Shown: positions 41,659 to 50,795 of the stretch, one piece after another
Layout: each line of letters opens with the position of its first letter
How positions within the stretch are numbered: position 1 is the first letter of the stretch
NCBI GenBank assembly: GCA_028287235.1
Contig: JAQBQB010000009.1
Coordinates: 62,001 to 126,000, forward strand
Reading direction: 5' to 3'
Length of the DNA stretch: 64,000 nt
Source of the DNA: Gemmatimonadota bacterium
GTDB lineage: Bacteria > Gemmatimonadota > Gemmatimonadetes > Gemmatimonadales > Gemmatimonadaceae
Made by a program: the position numbers and the translations under genes
The notes under the pieces: model-generated
The model's input: the letters and a program-made list of their open reading frames with translations, nothing else
What the model was told of the DNA's origin: nothing
Databases searched by the model: none

Positions 41659-42229
41659 CTTTCGCCACCGCTTTCGCCACCTCGCCGTGCCGGAAGCAGC
41701 TCACGAGATGGTCGTTGACCATGCCGACGGCCTGCATGTACGCGTAGCAGATGGTCGGCCCCACGAACTTGAAGCCGCGTTTCAGCAAGTCCTTGCTCAT
41801 CGCCTCCGCTTCGGGCGTGCGCGCGGGAACCTCGGCCGACGAGCGGCGCCGGTTCGCGATGGGCGAGCCGTTGACGAACTGCCAGATGTATCCGTCGAAG
41901 GAGCCGAGCTCGCGCTGGACCTCGAGAAACGCGCGTGCGTTCGTGACGGCGCTGGCCACCTTGAGCCTGTTGCGTACGATTCCAGGATCCGCCAACAGGC
42001 GCTCCACGCGCGCCGGCGTGAACCGCGCTACGCGAGCCGGATCGAACTCCGCGAACGCGCGCCGGTAATTGTCGCGCTTGTTGAGAATCGTGGACCAGCT
42101 CAACCCGGCCTGGGCTCCCTCGAGAATGAGGAACTCGAAGAGCGTGTGGTCGTCGTGGACCGGAACGCCCCACTCACGATCGTGGTATTCGATGTCGAGC
42201 GGCGAGCGGGCCCACGGGCAGCGTTGCAC
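41642..42229 (-). CDS. tag: DNA-3-methyladenine glycosylase I
   Basis: YHDREWGVPVHDDHTLFEFLILEGAQAGLSWSTILNKR. Confidence 0.95.
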   Translation of the reverse strand: MQRCPWARSPLDIEYHDREWGVPVHDDHTLFEFLILEGAQAGLSWSTILNKRDNYRRAFAEFDPARVARFTPARVERLLADPGIVRNRLKVASAVTNARAFLEVQRELGSFDGYIWQFVNGSPIANRRRSSAEVPARTPEAEAMSKDLLKRGFKFVGPTICYAYMQAVGMVNDHLVSCFRHGEVAKAVAKATRRR

Positions 42230-42246
42230 TCATCCCCCTTTTTCTG

Positions 42247-42909
42247 TCAGAACACTCGCCGCTGCAGCCGGCCAACGTTGAACTTCGCCGTGTCGGCGAT
42301 CGCCATGACGGTCATGACGCCCGCCTGCACCGGGTCCGTCACCACCAGGTCGGCGGCATCGGGCACGCTGCCGGCCATGTTCAGGCTGACGACGAGCAAT
42401 CCTTTCGCCCGAACCTCGCGCACCGCCTGCTCGATGTCGCCGCCCATGAGAGAACCCGCAAGCACCAGCGCCGACGCGCGCGGCAGTCGCGCCACGGCGC
42501 GCACCGCCGCGGCCAGCGGCTGCTCTCCGACGAGCGGAATCGTGTCGACCGAGATCCGCTCGCCGCGAATGTTGTGACGGTCGGCCTCCGAGATGGCGCC
42601 GATCGCCACCTGCCCCACCTGCGCGCCACCGCCCATGATGATGACACGTTTGCCGTAGATCGTCTGCAGCGTGGCCACTTGCTCGAGATCGCGCACGATC
42701 GGCAGCGCTCGGAGCTCGCCGAGCAGCGGGGCCGGATCGTTCGGGAGATCGATCTCGAGGTAGACGTTCGACTCTCCCTCGCCGGCGCCCTGCCCGAAGA
42801 TTTCCACCGAGGAGATGTCGCCTTGATGACTCGCGATGACGCGCGTCAACTGATGGAGAATCCCCGGACCGGAATCGGTTCGCACGACTACGCCCAATCT
42901 CTCGCTCAT
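42247..42909 (-). CDS. ACT-domain / DUF5612-like protein
   Basis: LGVVVRTDSGPGILHQLTRVIASHQGDISSVEIF; VIIMGGGAQVGQVAIGAISEADRHNIRGERISVDTIPLVGE. Confidence 0.7.
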   Translation of the reverse strand: MSERLGVVVRTDSGPGILHQLTRVIASHQGDISSVEIFGQGAGEGESNVYLEIDLPNDPAPLLGELRALPIVRDLEQVATLQTIYGKRVIIMGGGAQVGQVAIGAISEADRHNIRGERISVDTIPLVGEQPLAAAVRAVARLPRASALVLAGSLMGGDIEQAVREVRAKGLLVVSLNMAGSVPDAADLVVTDPVQAGVMTVMAIADTAKFNVGRLQRRVF

Positions 42910-43063
42910 CTGCGTTTGTCCCCTCGCAACGCCATCATTGGATTCGCCACGGCCACGAAGATCGCCGCCATCCCGATGAAAGTAGCCGTATCCAGGGGCC
43001 CCGCCGAAGAGGGATCGTGCGAGAACGGAAAACGGATCAACGGTCCACGGAAAACGCCAGCTC

Positions 43064-44962
43064 CTAGCTCGCTTTCCACCGCTGCCGCAACCGCCCCTTC
43101 GGCACTCCGAGCGACGCCACGACATCGGTGAAATCGAACGGCTTCGATAGATACGGCCGCTCCGTTCCCGCGAGGAACGCCTGCAGATCGGGGCTCACGA
43201 TGTCGCCGGTGAGAAACACCACTCGATCGCTGAGATCGGGACGGTTGATGCGCCACTGCTCGAAGATCTGCCGGCCCGACAGATCCGGCATCCGCATGTC
43301 GAGAATGATCGTATCGAACTCCTCGTCGCCCTCGGCGCGCCACACCGCTTCGTTGCCGCTGCTCACCGTCACGGGCGTGTGACCTTGCGACGCGAGAAAG
43401 CGGTCGAGAGCCATGCGGATCGGCTCTTCATCGTCCGCCACGAGCACACGCAACCCCGGCCGCACGATTTGCGGCAGGCGTCGTGCCGGCACGGCCGACG
43501 CTCCCGCGGCGGTGACCGGAAGCTCGACGGTAAAGCGCGCTCCGCCGCCCACGTTGTCGACCCAGATTCGTCCACCATGCTCGCTCACGATGCCGAGCGA
43601 GATGGAGAGACCGAGCCCCGTTCCCTGGCCCGTCGGTTTCGTGGTGAAGAACGGGTTGAAGATGAGATCGACGGAATGCGGCGGGATGCCGCCGCCGGTG
43701 TCCTCGACCTCGATGCGCACCGTGCCGCCAAGGGCGCGCGTTCGCACCGTCAACCGGTGGTCATGCCGCGCCGAATTCGCCATGGCGTGCTCCGCGTTCG
43801 TCACCAGATTCAGCAACACCTGCTGAATCTGATAGACGTCGACCACCGTGTCGGGGATCGCCGGGTCCAGCTCGCAGACCAGCTCCGTGCCGCGCACGCG
43901 TACTTCGTACGCGCGCAGCTCCAGCGTGTTCTCGACGATCGCGTTGACGTTGGCACTCGCCTTTTCGGCCGCGTGTTGCCGCGCGAACGTCAACAGGTTG
44001 TGCACGATTCGCGCGGCGCGGCGCGCTTCGCCGCTGATCACTTCAGCGGAGTGATGCGCGTCGGGCGTGAGCGACTTGTCCGCCAGCAGCAGCTGGGCGA
44101 AGCCCGAGATGCCGGCCAACGGGTTGTTGATCTCGTGCGCCACGCCGCTCACCAGCTGCCCGATGGCCGCCATCTTCTCGGACTGGATGAGCTGCAGCTG
44201 GAGCTGTTTTTCCTGCGTGGCGTCGCGAATCATGCACAGCACTTCGCGGCTGCGCTCCGGACAGGCGTAGTTCACCGTGATGTGCCGCCGCTCTCCGTCC
44301 TTGCGAAGCATCACGGTCTCGAACTGTCCGGCGTTGCCCGACAGCGCGCGCCGGAACTCGAGCACGGCGCGCGGCAATGCGTCGATCGCCAGCAGAGGTC
44401 CGAAGAATCGCCCAATGAGCTCTCCCCGCGGGTAGCCGGAGATCGCCTCGCCGGCGTCGTTCACGGTCGTGAACCGCCCGAACGCGTCGAACGTCATGAT
44501 CGCGTCGCTCGCACCCTCGAACAGGTGGCGGTAGCGCGACTCGGAGCGCGCCAGATTCTCCCACGCCTCCCACTGCTCGGTGACGTCGCGCAACGTGACC
44601 AGGTGGCTCGCCACGCCGTCGCTCGGCGCGGCGTCGGTGCGCGACACCGCGACTTCGGCGATCCGCTGGTCGCCGTCGCCTCGAACGAACCGCGCGTGAT
44701 ACCGGTTGCCGCCGGTGCGCAGCGCCATGCTGTCGCCGGCCGGGTGGGTCACGCTCAACACGTCGCTCAGGCGCAGGCCGCGCAGCGACGCGTCGCTTCG
44801 GCCGAACATGCGCGCCGCGGCGAGGTTGACCGCAATGATGATGTCGTCGCTCGTCAGCTCGACGACGCCGTCGGGCAGCCGGTCGACGATCGACGCCGGC
44901 ACCGACGGCGCCGGAAGCTCGGCGAGCCTTCGCGACCGCCGGAATGCTTGGATGATCCTCAC
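43064..44962 (-). CDS. Hybrid PAS sensor histidine kinase / response regulator
   Basis: Two PAS-like regions; GVAHEINNPLAGISGFAQLL; GTGLGLSISLGIVSEHGG; C-terminal receiver RVLVADDEEPIRMALDRFL...IILDMRMPDLSG. Confidence 0.94.
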   Translation of the reverse strand: MRIIQAFRRSRRLAELPAPSVPASIVDRLPDGVVELTSDDIIIAVNLAAARMFGRSDASLRGLRLSDVLSVTHPAGDSMALRTGGNRYHARFVRGDGDQRIAEVAVSRTDAAPSDGVASHLVTLRDVTEQWEAWENLARSESRYRHLFEGASDAIMTFDAFGRFTTVNDAGEAISGYPRGELIGRFFGPLLAIDALPRAVLEFRRALSGNAGQFETVMLRKDGERRHITVNYACPERSREVLCMIRDATQEKQLQLQLIQSEKMAAIGQLVSGVAHEINNPLAGISGFAQLLLADKSLTPDAHHSAEVISGEARRAARIVHNLLTFARQHAAEKASANVNAIVENTLELRAYEVRVRGTELVCELDPAIPDTVVDVYQIQQVLLNLVTNAEHAMANSARHDHRLTVRTRALGGTVRIEVEDTGGGIPPHSVDLIFNPFFTTKPTGQGTGLGLSISLGIVSEHGGRIWVDNVGGGARFTVELPVTAAGASAVPARRLPQIVRPGLRVLVADDEEPIRMALDRFLASQGHTPVTVSSGNEAVWRAEGDEEFDTIILDMRMPDLSGRQIFEQWRINRPDLSDRVVFLTGDIVSPDLQAFLAGTERPYLSKPFDFTDVVASLGVPKGRLRQRWKAS

Positions 44963-44977
44963 GAAGTCGCCTGTCCG

Positions 44978-45886
44978 CTACCGCAGAAATTTGGCGAGTG
45001 CATCACTCGGTGCGGCGAGCGGCTGGCAGAGGAGCGTCGCGGCAAACAGGCGCATCACGCTCTCGGCGCGGTGCAGCACGCGCGAGCGAGTCGCTGCATC
45101 GAGGCCGCTTCGGTTGAGGGCGATTCGAGACAGCTCGAGATGGCGCTTCTCTTCACTCGCGAGATTCTCCTCGCCCGGTGCTTCACCGTGCTCGCGCCAC
45201 CATGCCGTGCTCGCGCGGCCCAGATCGAGCGCCGGGTCGCCGCAAATGCCTGGAAGGATCGACGTGGAGACGACGTCGAAGATGATCATCTCGATGGCGG
45301 CCTGGCCGGCGAAGTGCTCCCAGTAGCCGATGTCGTCGCGCGACGCGCCGATCCACAGCTGATGATAGAGCGCGAGCACGGCGTCGGGGAACGGCGCATT
45401 CGGAAAGATGCTGCCCGCGCCGTCGTCGTCGTCCACGTCGCCGCGCGTCACGGCCGACAGGACCGACTCGGTGAGGCGATCGAGCTCGGCGCAATCGAAG
45501 CCGGCGAGATACGCTTCGAGATCGTCGTACAGCGCCTCGTGGTCCACGCCGAACGCCTCGAGCGTGTCGCGCCAGAGTTGGTTGTGGACCTGCTCCTCCT
45601 CGAGCTGCTTGGCCAGCACGCGCACGAAGCTCGAGCGCCGCACGTGGTCGACCTTGGAGATGCTCCGAATCAACGCGCGGTTGAACCCCACGACGAGCGG
45701 ATACATCAGCGCGAGAAAGGCGACGTAGTCCGGTTTCGCCAGACGGCCGGCGCGGAGGGCCACCGAAAAGTCGCCGGCGTTCATCCGGGCGGCATACACG
45801 GCGGCACGCTCGGCGACGGCGTCGCCGAGGGGCACGGCTGTAGGCACCACGGGGCGCGACGCCGGGGATCGGAGCGCTGAGGTCAT
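44978..45886 (-). CDS. Iron-containing redox enzyme family (heme-oxygenase-like/HDO)
   Basis: LEEEQVHNQLWRDTLEAFGVDHEALY...YHQLWIGASRDDIGYWEHFAGQAAIEM, helical with His/Glu metal-ligand pattern. Confidence 0.65.
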   Translation of the reverse strand: MTSALRSPASRPVVPTAVPLGDAVAERAAVYAARMNAGDFSVALRAGRLAKPDYVAFLALMYPLVVGFNRALIRSISKVDHVRRSSFVRVLAKQLEEEQVHNQLWRDTLEAFGVDHEALYDDLEAYLAGFDCAELDRLTESVLSAVTRGDVDDDDGAGSIFPNAPFPDAVLALYHQLWIGASRDDIGYWEHFAGQAAIEMIIFDVVSTSILPGICGDPALDLGRASTAWWREHGEAPGEENLASEEKRHLELSRIALNRSGLDAATRSRVLHRAESVMRLFAATLLCQPLAAPSDALAKFLR

Positions 45887-46187
45887 CGGGTTCGAGCTCG
45901 GCCATGAGACGGGAGACCTACAAGGCGCGGGATCGGCTTCGAACCCCGAAACAGACGAGTACGATTGGGTGGCGTCACGCGCCGGCCCCGTCCGCTATTC
46001 GATGCGTCCCCTTGCGCTTCGGGTTGCGGCGTCGTAAAGTCGGCCCACCTGTAAACAAACGGTTAGGAATCCGACTGCAGCACCCGCCGCGATGACGTGG
46101 CGTGCACGACGCCGCGATGCAGTGGCGTGCACTTCCGCGTTCGCGCCGGCTGGCCGAACGCGGTCATCATCGTTTGGAGACCTCTCG

Positions 46188-47237
46188 ATGCCGCGTGTCA
46201 CCCTCGGAATTCGCACCACCGCTTCCTGCTCCGCCGCGCTCTTCGCGCTCACGCTCTCCGCGTGCTCGGACAAAGGCGCCAGCCCCACGCAACCCTCTCT
46301 CTCGCCGTCGACCAGCGCCAGCTTCGACGCCAACTACAACGAGAACCAGAGCGGCGAGCACGGGCACGTGATGCACATCAGGAACGAGCTCAACGACGGC
46401 GCGTCGCCTGCGGCGGCGGCCCGCGCCAGTGGAACGGGCATCTCCTACCACGGCGGTCCCGTGCTCCAGTCGGGCACCAACATGGCGGCGATCTACTGGG
46501 CCGCGTCGGCGATCTACAAGAACGCGCCGGCCCCCGGCACATCCGGCGCTGGCTCGGCCGATGCATCGCTCGTCGGCTATTTCCTCAACCACATCGGCGG
46601 ATCGCCGTACTTCAACATCAACTCGTCGTACACCAACTCGGCGGGCCTGCACATCGTGAACTCGGTCAGCTACACGCAGTACTGGGCGAACAACACGTCG
46701 GCGCCGACGGGCACCCAGAATGTCACCGACGCGCAGATGATCTCCATGCTCCAGAGTGGCTTCAACTCCGGCAAGCTCACGTACGACCCGAACACGCTGT
46801 ACGCCATCTTCACCGCCGGGCAGGTGAACCTGGGCGGTGGATTCGGCACGCAGTACTGCGCGTACCACACGCACGGCACGGTGACCATCGGCGGCGTCGC
46901 GAAGACCGTGCTCTATGCGGCCATGCCGTACAACAACGGCTATCCGTCGGCGTGCACGTCGGGCCTCGCCGCGGCCAACGGCGCGGCGGATCCGGGCGCC
47001 GACTACGAAGTCAATACGCTCGTCCACGAGATCGAGGAGACGACGACTGACATGATGGGCAACGCGTGGTACGACAGTCGTGGATATGAGAACGGTGACA
47101 AGTGCGCCTGGACTTGGGGCACGACCTACACGACCGCCGCGGGTGGCAAGGGCAACATCAACCTCGCCGGCAAGGACTTCCTCGTGCAGCAGAACTGGCT
47201 GAACGCTGGATCCGGCGGCTGCTTCCTGAAGTACTGA
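46188..47237 (+). CDS. Secreted EXORDIUM/phosphate-induced-protein-1-like lipoprotein
   Basis: LSACSDKG lipobox; ISYHGGPVLQSGTNMAAIYW...VTDAQMISMLQSGFNSGKL...VHEIEETTTD...NGDKCAWTWG. Confidence 0.7.
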   Translation: MPRVTLGIRTTASCSAALFALTLSACSDKGASPTQPSLSPSTSASFDANYNENQSGEHGHVMHIRNELNDGASPAAAARASGTGISYHGGPVLQSGTNMAAIYWAASAIYKNAPAPGTSGAGSADASLVGYFLNHIGGSPYFNINSSYTNSAGLHIVNSVSYTQYWANNTSAPTGTQNVTDAQMISMLQSGFNSGKLTYDPNTLYAIFTAGQVNLGGGFGTQYCAYHTHGTVTIGGVAKTVLYAAMPYNNGYPSACTSGLAAANGAADPGADYEVNTLVHEIEETTTDMMGNAWYDSRGYENGDKCAWTWGTTYTTAAGGKGNINLAGKDFLVQQNWLNAGSGGCFLKY

Positions 47238-47251
47238 GCCCAGTGATACCA

Positions 47252-47734
47252 ATGTCAGCACGGCGCCGGCACATCGAACCGATTGGCGTGGCGCTCGTGC
47301 TGGCATTCTGGAGCCACCATGCGGCGGCGCAGTCTCGCGCCGCCGCATGTGGGCCGGTTCGGCCCGCGGACGGTGCGGCGATCGAGTACGTACGCGAGGG
47401 CGGCAACATCCGGCCCTTCACCGTCGCGCTCTACGCCGACGGAACCATGCGGACCGGCGACACGAGCGTCACACAGAGCGCCGCGGCGGCTGCCGCCCAC
47501 GTCGACTCCACCAGGGTGGCGGCGCTGGTCCACCTCGCGAGAACGTCGGGCTTCTGGCGACTGCCGGCGAATCCGATTCACAAACCGCCTCGGAATCCCG
47601 ACGCGGCTCGCTATCGGATCAGCGTGCGCACCACGTGCGGCGCGCACGCGTCGGCCTATCCACTGAGCGCCGCGCCGAAGGTATTTCGCGAGTTGCTGGC
47701 GCGCGTGGCGACGCTGTCCGGCGTCCAGCCGTAG
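47252..47734 (+). CDS. Secreted hypothetical protein
   Basis: Signal peptide followed by AIEYVREGGNIRPFTVALYADGTM; starts just after the preceding stop. Confidence 0.6.
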   Translation: MSARRRHIEPIGVALVLAFWSHHAAAQSRAAACGPVRPADGAAIEYVREGGNIRPFTVALYADGTMRTGDTSVTQSAAAAAAHVDSTRVAALVHLARTSGFWRLPANPIHKPPRNPDAARYRISVRTTCGAHASAYPLSAAPKVFRELLARVATLSGVQP

Positions 47735-47758
47735 ATGACGAAACTCTAACGCCCTGCG

Positions 47759-47935
47759 CTACTCCTCGCCCGCCGTGGACGTGCCGCCGTACGGCTTCTT
47801 CCGGCTTCCCTTCTTCGGACGATCGCTCTCGGGACGCTTGGCGCTTCCGTGCTTCGGCTTGCCACGTCCGGCGGCCTGACGTCCCGTGCCGCCCGCGGAG
47901 CTCCCGCGCTTTCGTCCCGCCTTGCCTCCTTTCAC
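47759..47935 (-). CDS. Small highly basic Lys/Gly/Arg-rich protein (58 aa), putative
   Basis: GTG frame overlapping the MBL gene stop (GTGA): VKGGKAGRKRGSSAGGTGRQAAGRGKPKHGSAKRPESDRPKKGSRKKPYGGTSTAGEE*; absent from the ORF track. Confidence 0.45.
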   Translation of the reverse strand: MKGGKAGRKRGSSAGGTGRQAAGRGKPKHGSAKRPESDRPKKGSRKKPYGGTSTAGEE

Positions 47936-48768
47936 TTCGCCGACGCCGGAAACACGGGCAGCTTCGAGACGTCGCGCTGGTCGTGCTGGATGATCACCGT
48001 CGCCTTGAGATTCTTCGCAATTGCCTTGAAGCGGTCGATGGACGCGAGCGAGGCCGCGCGATCGGTGTTGAACGTCGGCACGCCGTTCGTGTCGTAGTTC
48101 TCGCGAAAATGCTCGACGTCGCCCGTGATGAGGACGTTGCCCATGTCCTTGAGGCGCACGAGCAGACTGTGATGGCCGGGGGTATGTCCCGGCATGTTGA
48201 GCATCACCACCGTGCCGTCGCCGAAGACGTCCTTGTCGCCGGTCAACGGCTCGACCTTGCTGCCGCCGCTGATCCAGCTCGCGAAGAGTGGCGCCATCGC
48301 TGCCGACTTGGGATCGGTGATCACGTCCCAGTCGCCCTTTCCAATGAGCAGCGTCGACTGCGGAAACTGCCCCACCTGTCCGGTGTGGTCGCCGTGGTAA
48401 TGGCTGATGCCCACGTACTTGATCTGCGCCGGCGTGACGCCCACCTGCGCGGCGAGCGCCGTGAGACTGGTCTTCGGCGCCGTCGGTGTGTTGCCCACCG
48501 GGTTGCCCGCGTCCCAGATCATGTACTCGTCGCCGTGGCGAATGAGATAGCAGCTGAACGTCAGCTGCACGTTCAGACCACTATAGGCGTAGACGTCCGA
48601 GAATCGCTGGCCCACGTCGGTCGGGGCGGCGTTCGTTCCGCACGGGAGACGCGACAGCGTTATCGCCGGCGCCGCCTGCGCGGATACCTCGGCGCCACCG
48701 AGCAACACGCCGAATCCGGCGAGGACAGCCAGCCTTCCAAATTGCTTCACGAGCTTCTCCTCATTCAT
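47932..48768 (-). CDS. MBL-fold metallo-hydrolase (AHL-lactonase-like) with signal peptide
   Basis: ISHYHGDHTGQVGQF (HxHxDH); MPGHTPGHHSLL; TGDVEH. Confidence 0.9.
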   Translation of the reverse strand: MNEEKLVKQFGRLAVLAGFGVLLGGAEVSAQAAPAITLSRLPCGTNAAPTDVGQRFSDVYAYSGLNVQLTFSCYLIRHGDEYMIWDAGNPVGNTPTAPKTSLTALAAQVGVTPAQIKYVGISHYHGDHTGQVGQFPQSTLLIGKGDWDVITDPKSAAMAPLFASWISGGSKVEPLTGDKDVFGDGTVVMLNMPGHTPGHHSLLVRLKDMGNVLITGDVEHFRENYDTNGVPTFNTDRAASLASIDRFKAIAKNLKATVIIQHDQRDVSKLPVFPASAK

Positions 48769-49238
48769 GAGTTAGCGGGAGCTGGATTCGAATATTCCTG
48801 CGTGCAGCGCCAGCGTCCGTCCGCGTCCTTTCTCCAGGTCGTCAGATAACGCCCGCGCATCGTGACCAGCTTGCCCGTCGAATCCGGCACGGTCAACTCG
48901 TTCGTGCCGTAGGTGAACCCAATATCGCCTCCACGCGACACGACCGCGCTATCCGGCTTCCAGACGATGTTGAAGCCTGGAACCTTGAGCATGCCCGCCA
49001 CCATCTCGCGGGCGGCGGCTCGTCCGGCGAGTACCGGCTGGCCCGGCATGACGACTCGAGCATCCTCGGTCCAATAGGCCGCGACCGAGTCGGCGTTCTT
49101 GCTCGTGGAGGCCAGCTTGCTCCATTCTCGATCGGTCGCCAGCAGCGACTGCGCGCCGGACGTTTCGCTCGAGGCCGATGCACAGCCGGTGACGAGAGCA
49201 CTCACTCCAACGGCAATCATCCACGCTCGCATCGACAT
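48765..49238 (-). CDS. DUF4440/SnoaL-like NTF2-fold lipoprotein
   Basis: MSMRAWMIAVGVSALVTGCASAS; DREWSKLASTSKNADSVAAYWTEDARVVMPGQPVLAGRAAARE. Confidence 0.88.
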   Translation of the reverse strand: MSMRAWMIAVGVSALVTGCASASSETSGAQSLLATDREWSKLASTSKNADSVAAYWTEDARVVMPGQPVLAGRAAAREMVAGMLKVPGFNIVWKPDSAVVSRGGDIGFTYGTNELTVPDSTGKLVTMRGRYLTTWRKDADGRWRCTQEYSNPAPANS

Positions 49239-49376
49239 TGGGGTCTCCTGGGTGGGAATCAACTCGCGGCGCCGGTCGTGTATCGGTCGAGAGAAGTTGA
49301 CGGCGTTCTGAACGGGGCGCCAGGCCGATGGTCTCGGACGCCGAAGAAGGGCACGCCGGGTGCACTAGCGCACGCC

Positions 49377-50180
49377 ATGACTACGCCACTGCGCACTGCG
49401 CCCGTCCGGGTCCCCGAGATCACCGCGTACTTCTGGATCGTCAAGATCTTGACGACCGGAGCGGGCGAGACCACCTCGGATTTTCTCGGCCACCACGTCA
49501 ATCCGGCCGTGGTCGCGGGGGTGGGCGCCATCGTCCTCGCCGCGTCGCTCGTGCTCCAATTCAGGATGCACCGCTACGTCGCATGGACGTACTGGCTAGC
49601 CGTCAGCATGGTCGCGATCGTCGGCACCATGGCCGCCGACGTCTTTCACGGGCTGGGTGTCCCGTACTTCGCGTCGACGATCGTGTTGGCGCTCGCCCTC
49701 GCGGCGATCTTCGCCGCGTGGTATCGCAGCGAGCGGACGCTGTCGATTCACAGCATCACCACCCGGCGGCGCGAAGCCTACTACTGGGCCACCGTGATCG
49801 CGACCTTCGCGCTCGGCACGGCGGCGGGCGACATGACCGCGACGACGTTCGGCTGGGGATACCTGACGTCCGGCATCGTGTTCGCCGTCGCCATCGTGGT
49901 CGTCGGCATCGCGCACTACGTCGCGAGGCGCGCGCTGACCGCCGAACACCGCCATCAATCGACGAACGCCGTGCTCGCGTTCTGGCTCGCCTACATCCTC
50001 ACGCGTCCGCTCGGTGCGTCGTTCGCCGACTGGATGGGCGCGCCGCGCGCGAAGGGTGGCCTCGAGTGGGGAGAGGGCACGGTGAGCATCGCGCTGTTCG
50101 TCGTGATCTTCCTGTTCGTCGCGTATTTGGCGGTGACGCGGAAGGACGCTCCGGCCGACGTGCGCGAACCGCCTAGCTGA
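49377..50180 (+). CDS. COG4705-like integral membrane protein
   Basis: VPEITAYFWIVKILTTGAGETTSDFLGHHVNPAVV; repeated TGxGETxSDxL-type segments with many TM helices. Confidence 0.9.
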   Translation: MTTPLRTAPVRVPEITAYFWIVKILTTGAGETTSDFLGHHVNPAVVAGVGAIVLAASLVLQFRMHRYVAWTYWLAVSMVAIVGTMAADVFHGLGVPYFASTIVLALALAAIFAAWYRSERTLSIHSITTRRREAYYWATVIATFALGTAAGDMTATTFGWGYLTSGIVFAVAIVVVGIAHYVARRALTAEHRHQSTNAVLAFWLAYILTRPLGASFADWMGAPRAKGGLEWGEGTVSIALFVVIFLFVAYLAVTRKDAPADVREPPS

Positions 50181-50286
50181 CGTCGACCCGCTCGAGCTCA
50201 ATGTCGTCGCGTTAAGACTTTTGGAATGACTAAATTCAGCTCGTCGCTCCCTGGCGGTCCGTCGGTCGGCGATTCATATTCGGGCC

Positions 50287-50712
50287 ATGCGCGCCAAATG
50301 TTTTCTGGGCTTGACCGCGATGGCTCTCACCGCCGCGTGCGCAACCCGGAAGAGCGACGTCCGTAGCCGTGACAGCGCTGTCGCAGTGACACCCGGGCCT
50401 GTGCCCTCGCTGCGCTGCCAACGACTGCTCAACGTCACGCTCCGTCCGTCGGCCGTCGGCGATCGAACCGCGCCGAGTGAGGCGGTGATGCGCGCAGCGA
50501 CGGACCGGGTGCTCGCGCCGATCGAGCCCGTCGTCGTCAAGGTGGACGTCTCGCCCGCGATTCGCGCCTTTCGCGTCCAGCTCAGCGATACGGCAACGAT
50601 CGATCGCGTCGCCGACCGGATTCGTTCGTCTGCAAGCGTCGAAGACGTCTCCCCCGACGACTGCTCGATGCACGTCCAACGTCCCGCCTCGCCCCAGGCA
50701 CGATCGCGCTGA
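50287..50712 (+). CDS. Small lipoprotein, possible I9-like protease-inhibitor fold
   Basis: LTAACATRK lipobox; C-terminal VSPAIRAFRVQLSDTATIDRVADRIRSSASVEDVSPDDCSMHV. Confidence 0.55.
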   Translation: MRAKCFLGLTAMALTAACATRKSDVRSRDSAVAVTPGPVPSLRCQRLLNVTLRPSAVGDRTAPSEAVMRAATDRVLAPIEPVVVKVDVSPAIRAFRVQLSDTATIDRVADRIRSSASVEDVSPDDCSMHVQRPASPQARSR

Positions 50713-50795
50713 GCTGCAGCGCCGCATCTCTCCGCCTCTCCTCGTTTCGTCGTTTCGTCGGTTCGAAGCTCCCGCCACCCGTTCAGAGGTCGCCC

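Noticed and set aside
45935-45965. tRNA-like GGTTCGAA T-arm motif
   Set aside because: Flanking bases do not form a T-stem and no acceptor or anticodon arms were found.
47932-48768. Quorum-quenching operon around the AHL-lactonase-like protein
   Set aside because: Only the general MBL motif is visible; no LuxI/R or other support for an AHL substrate.
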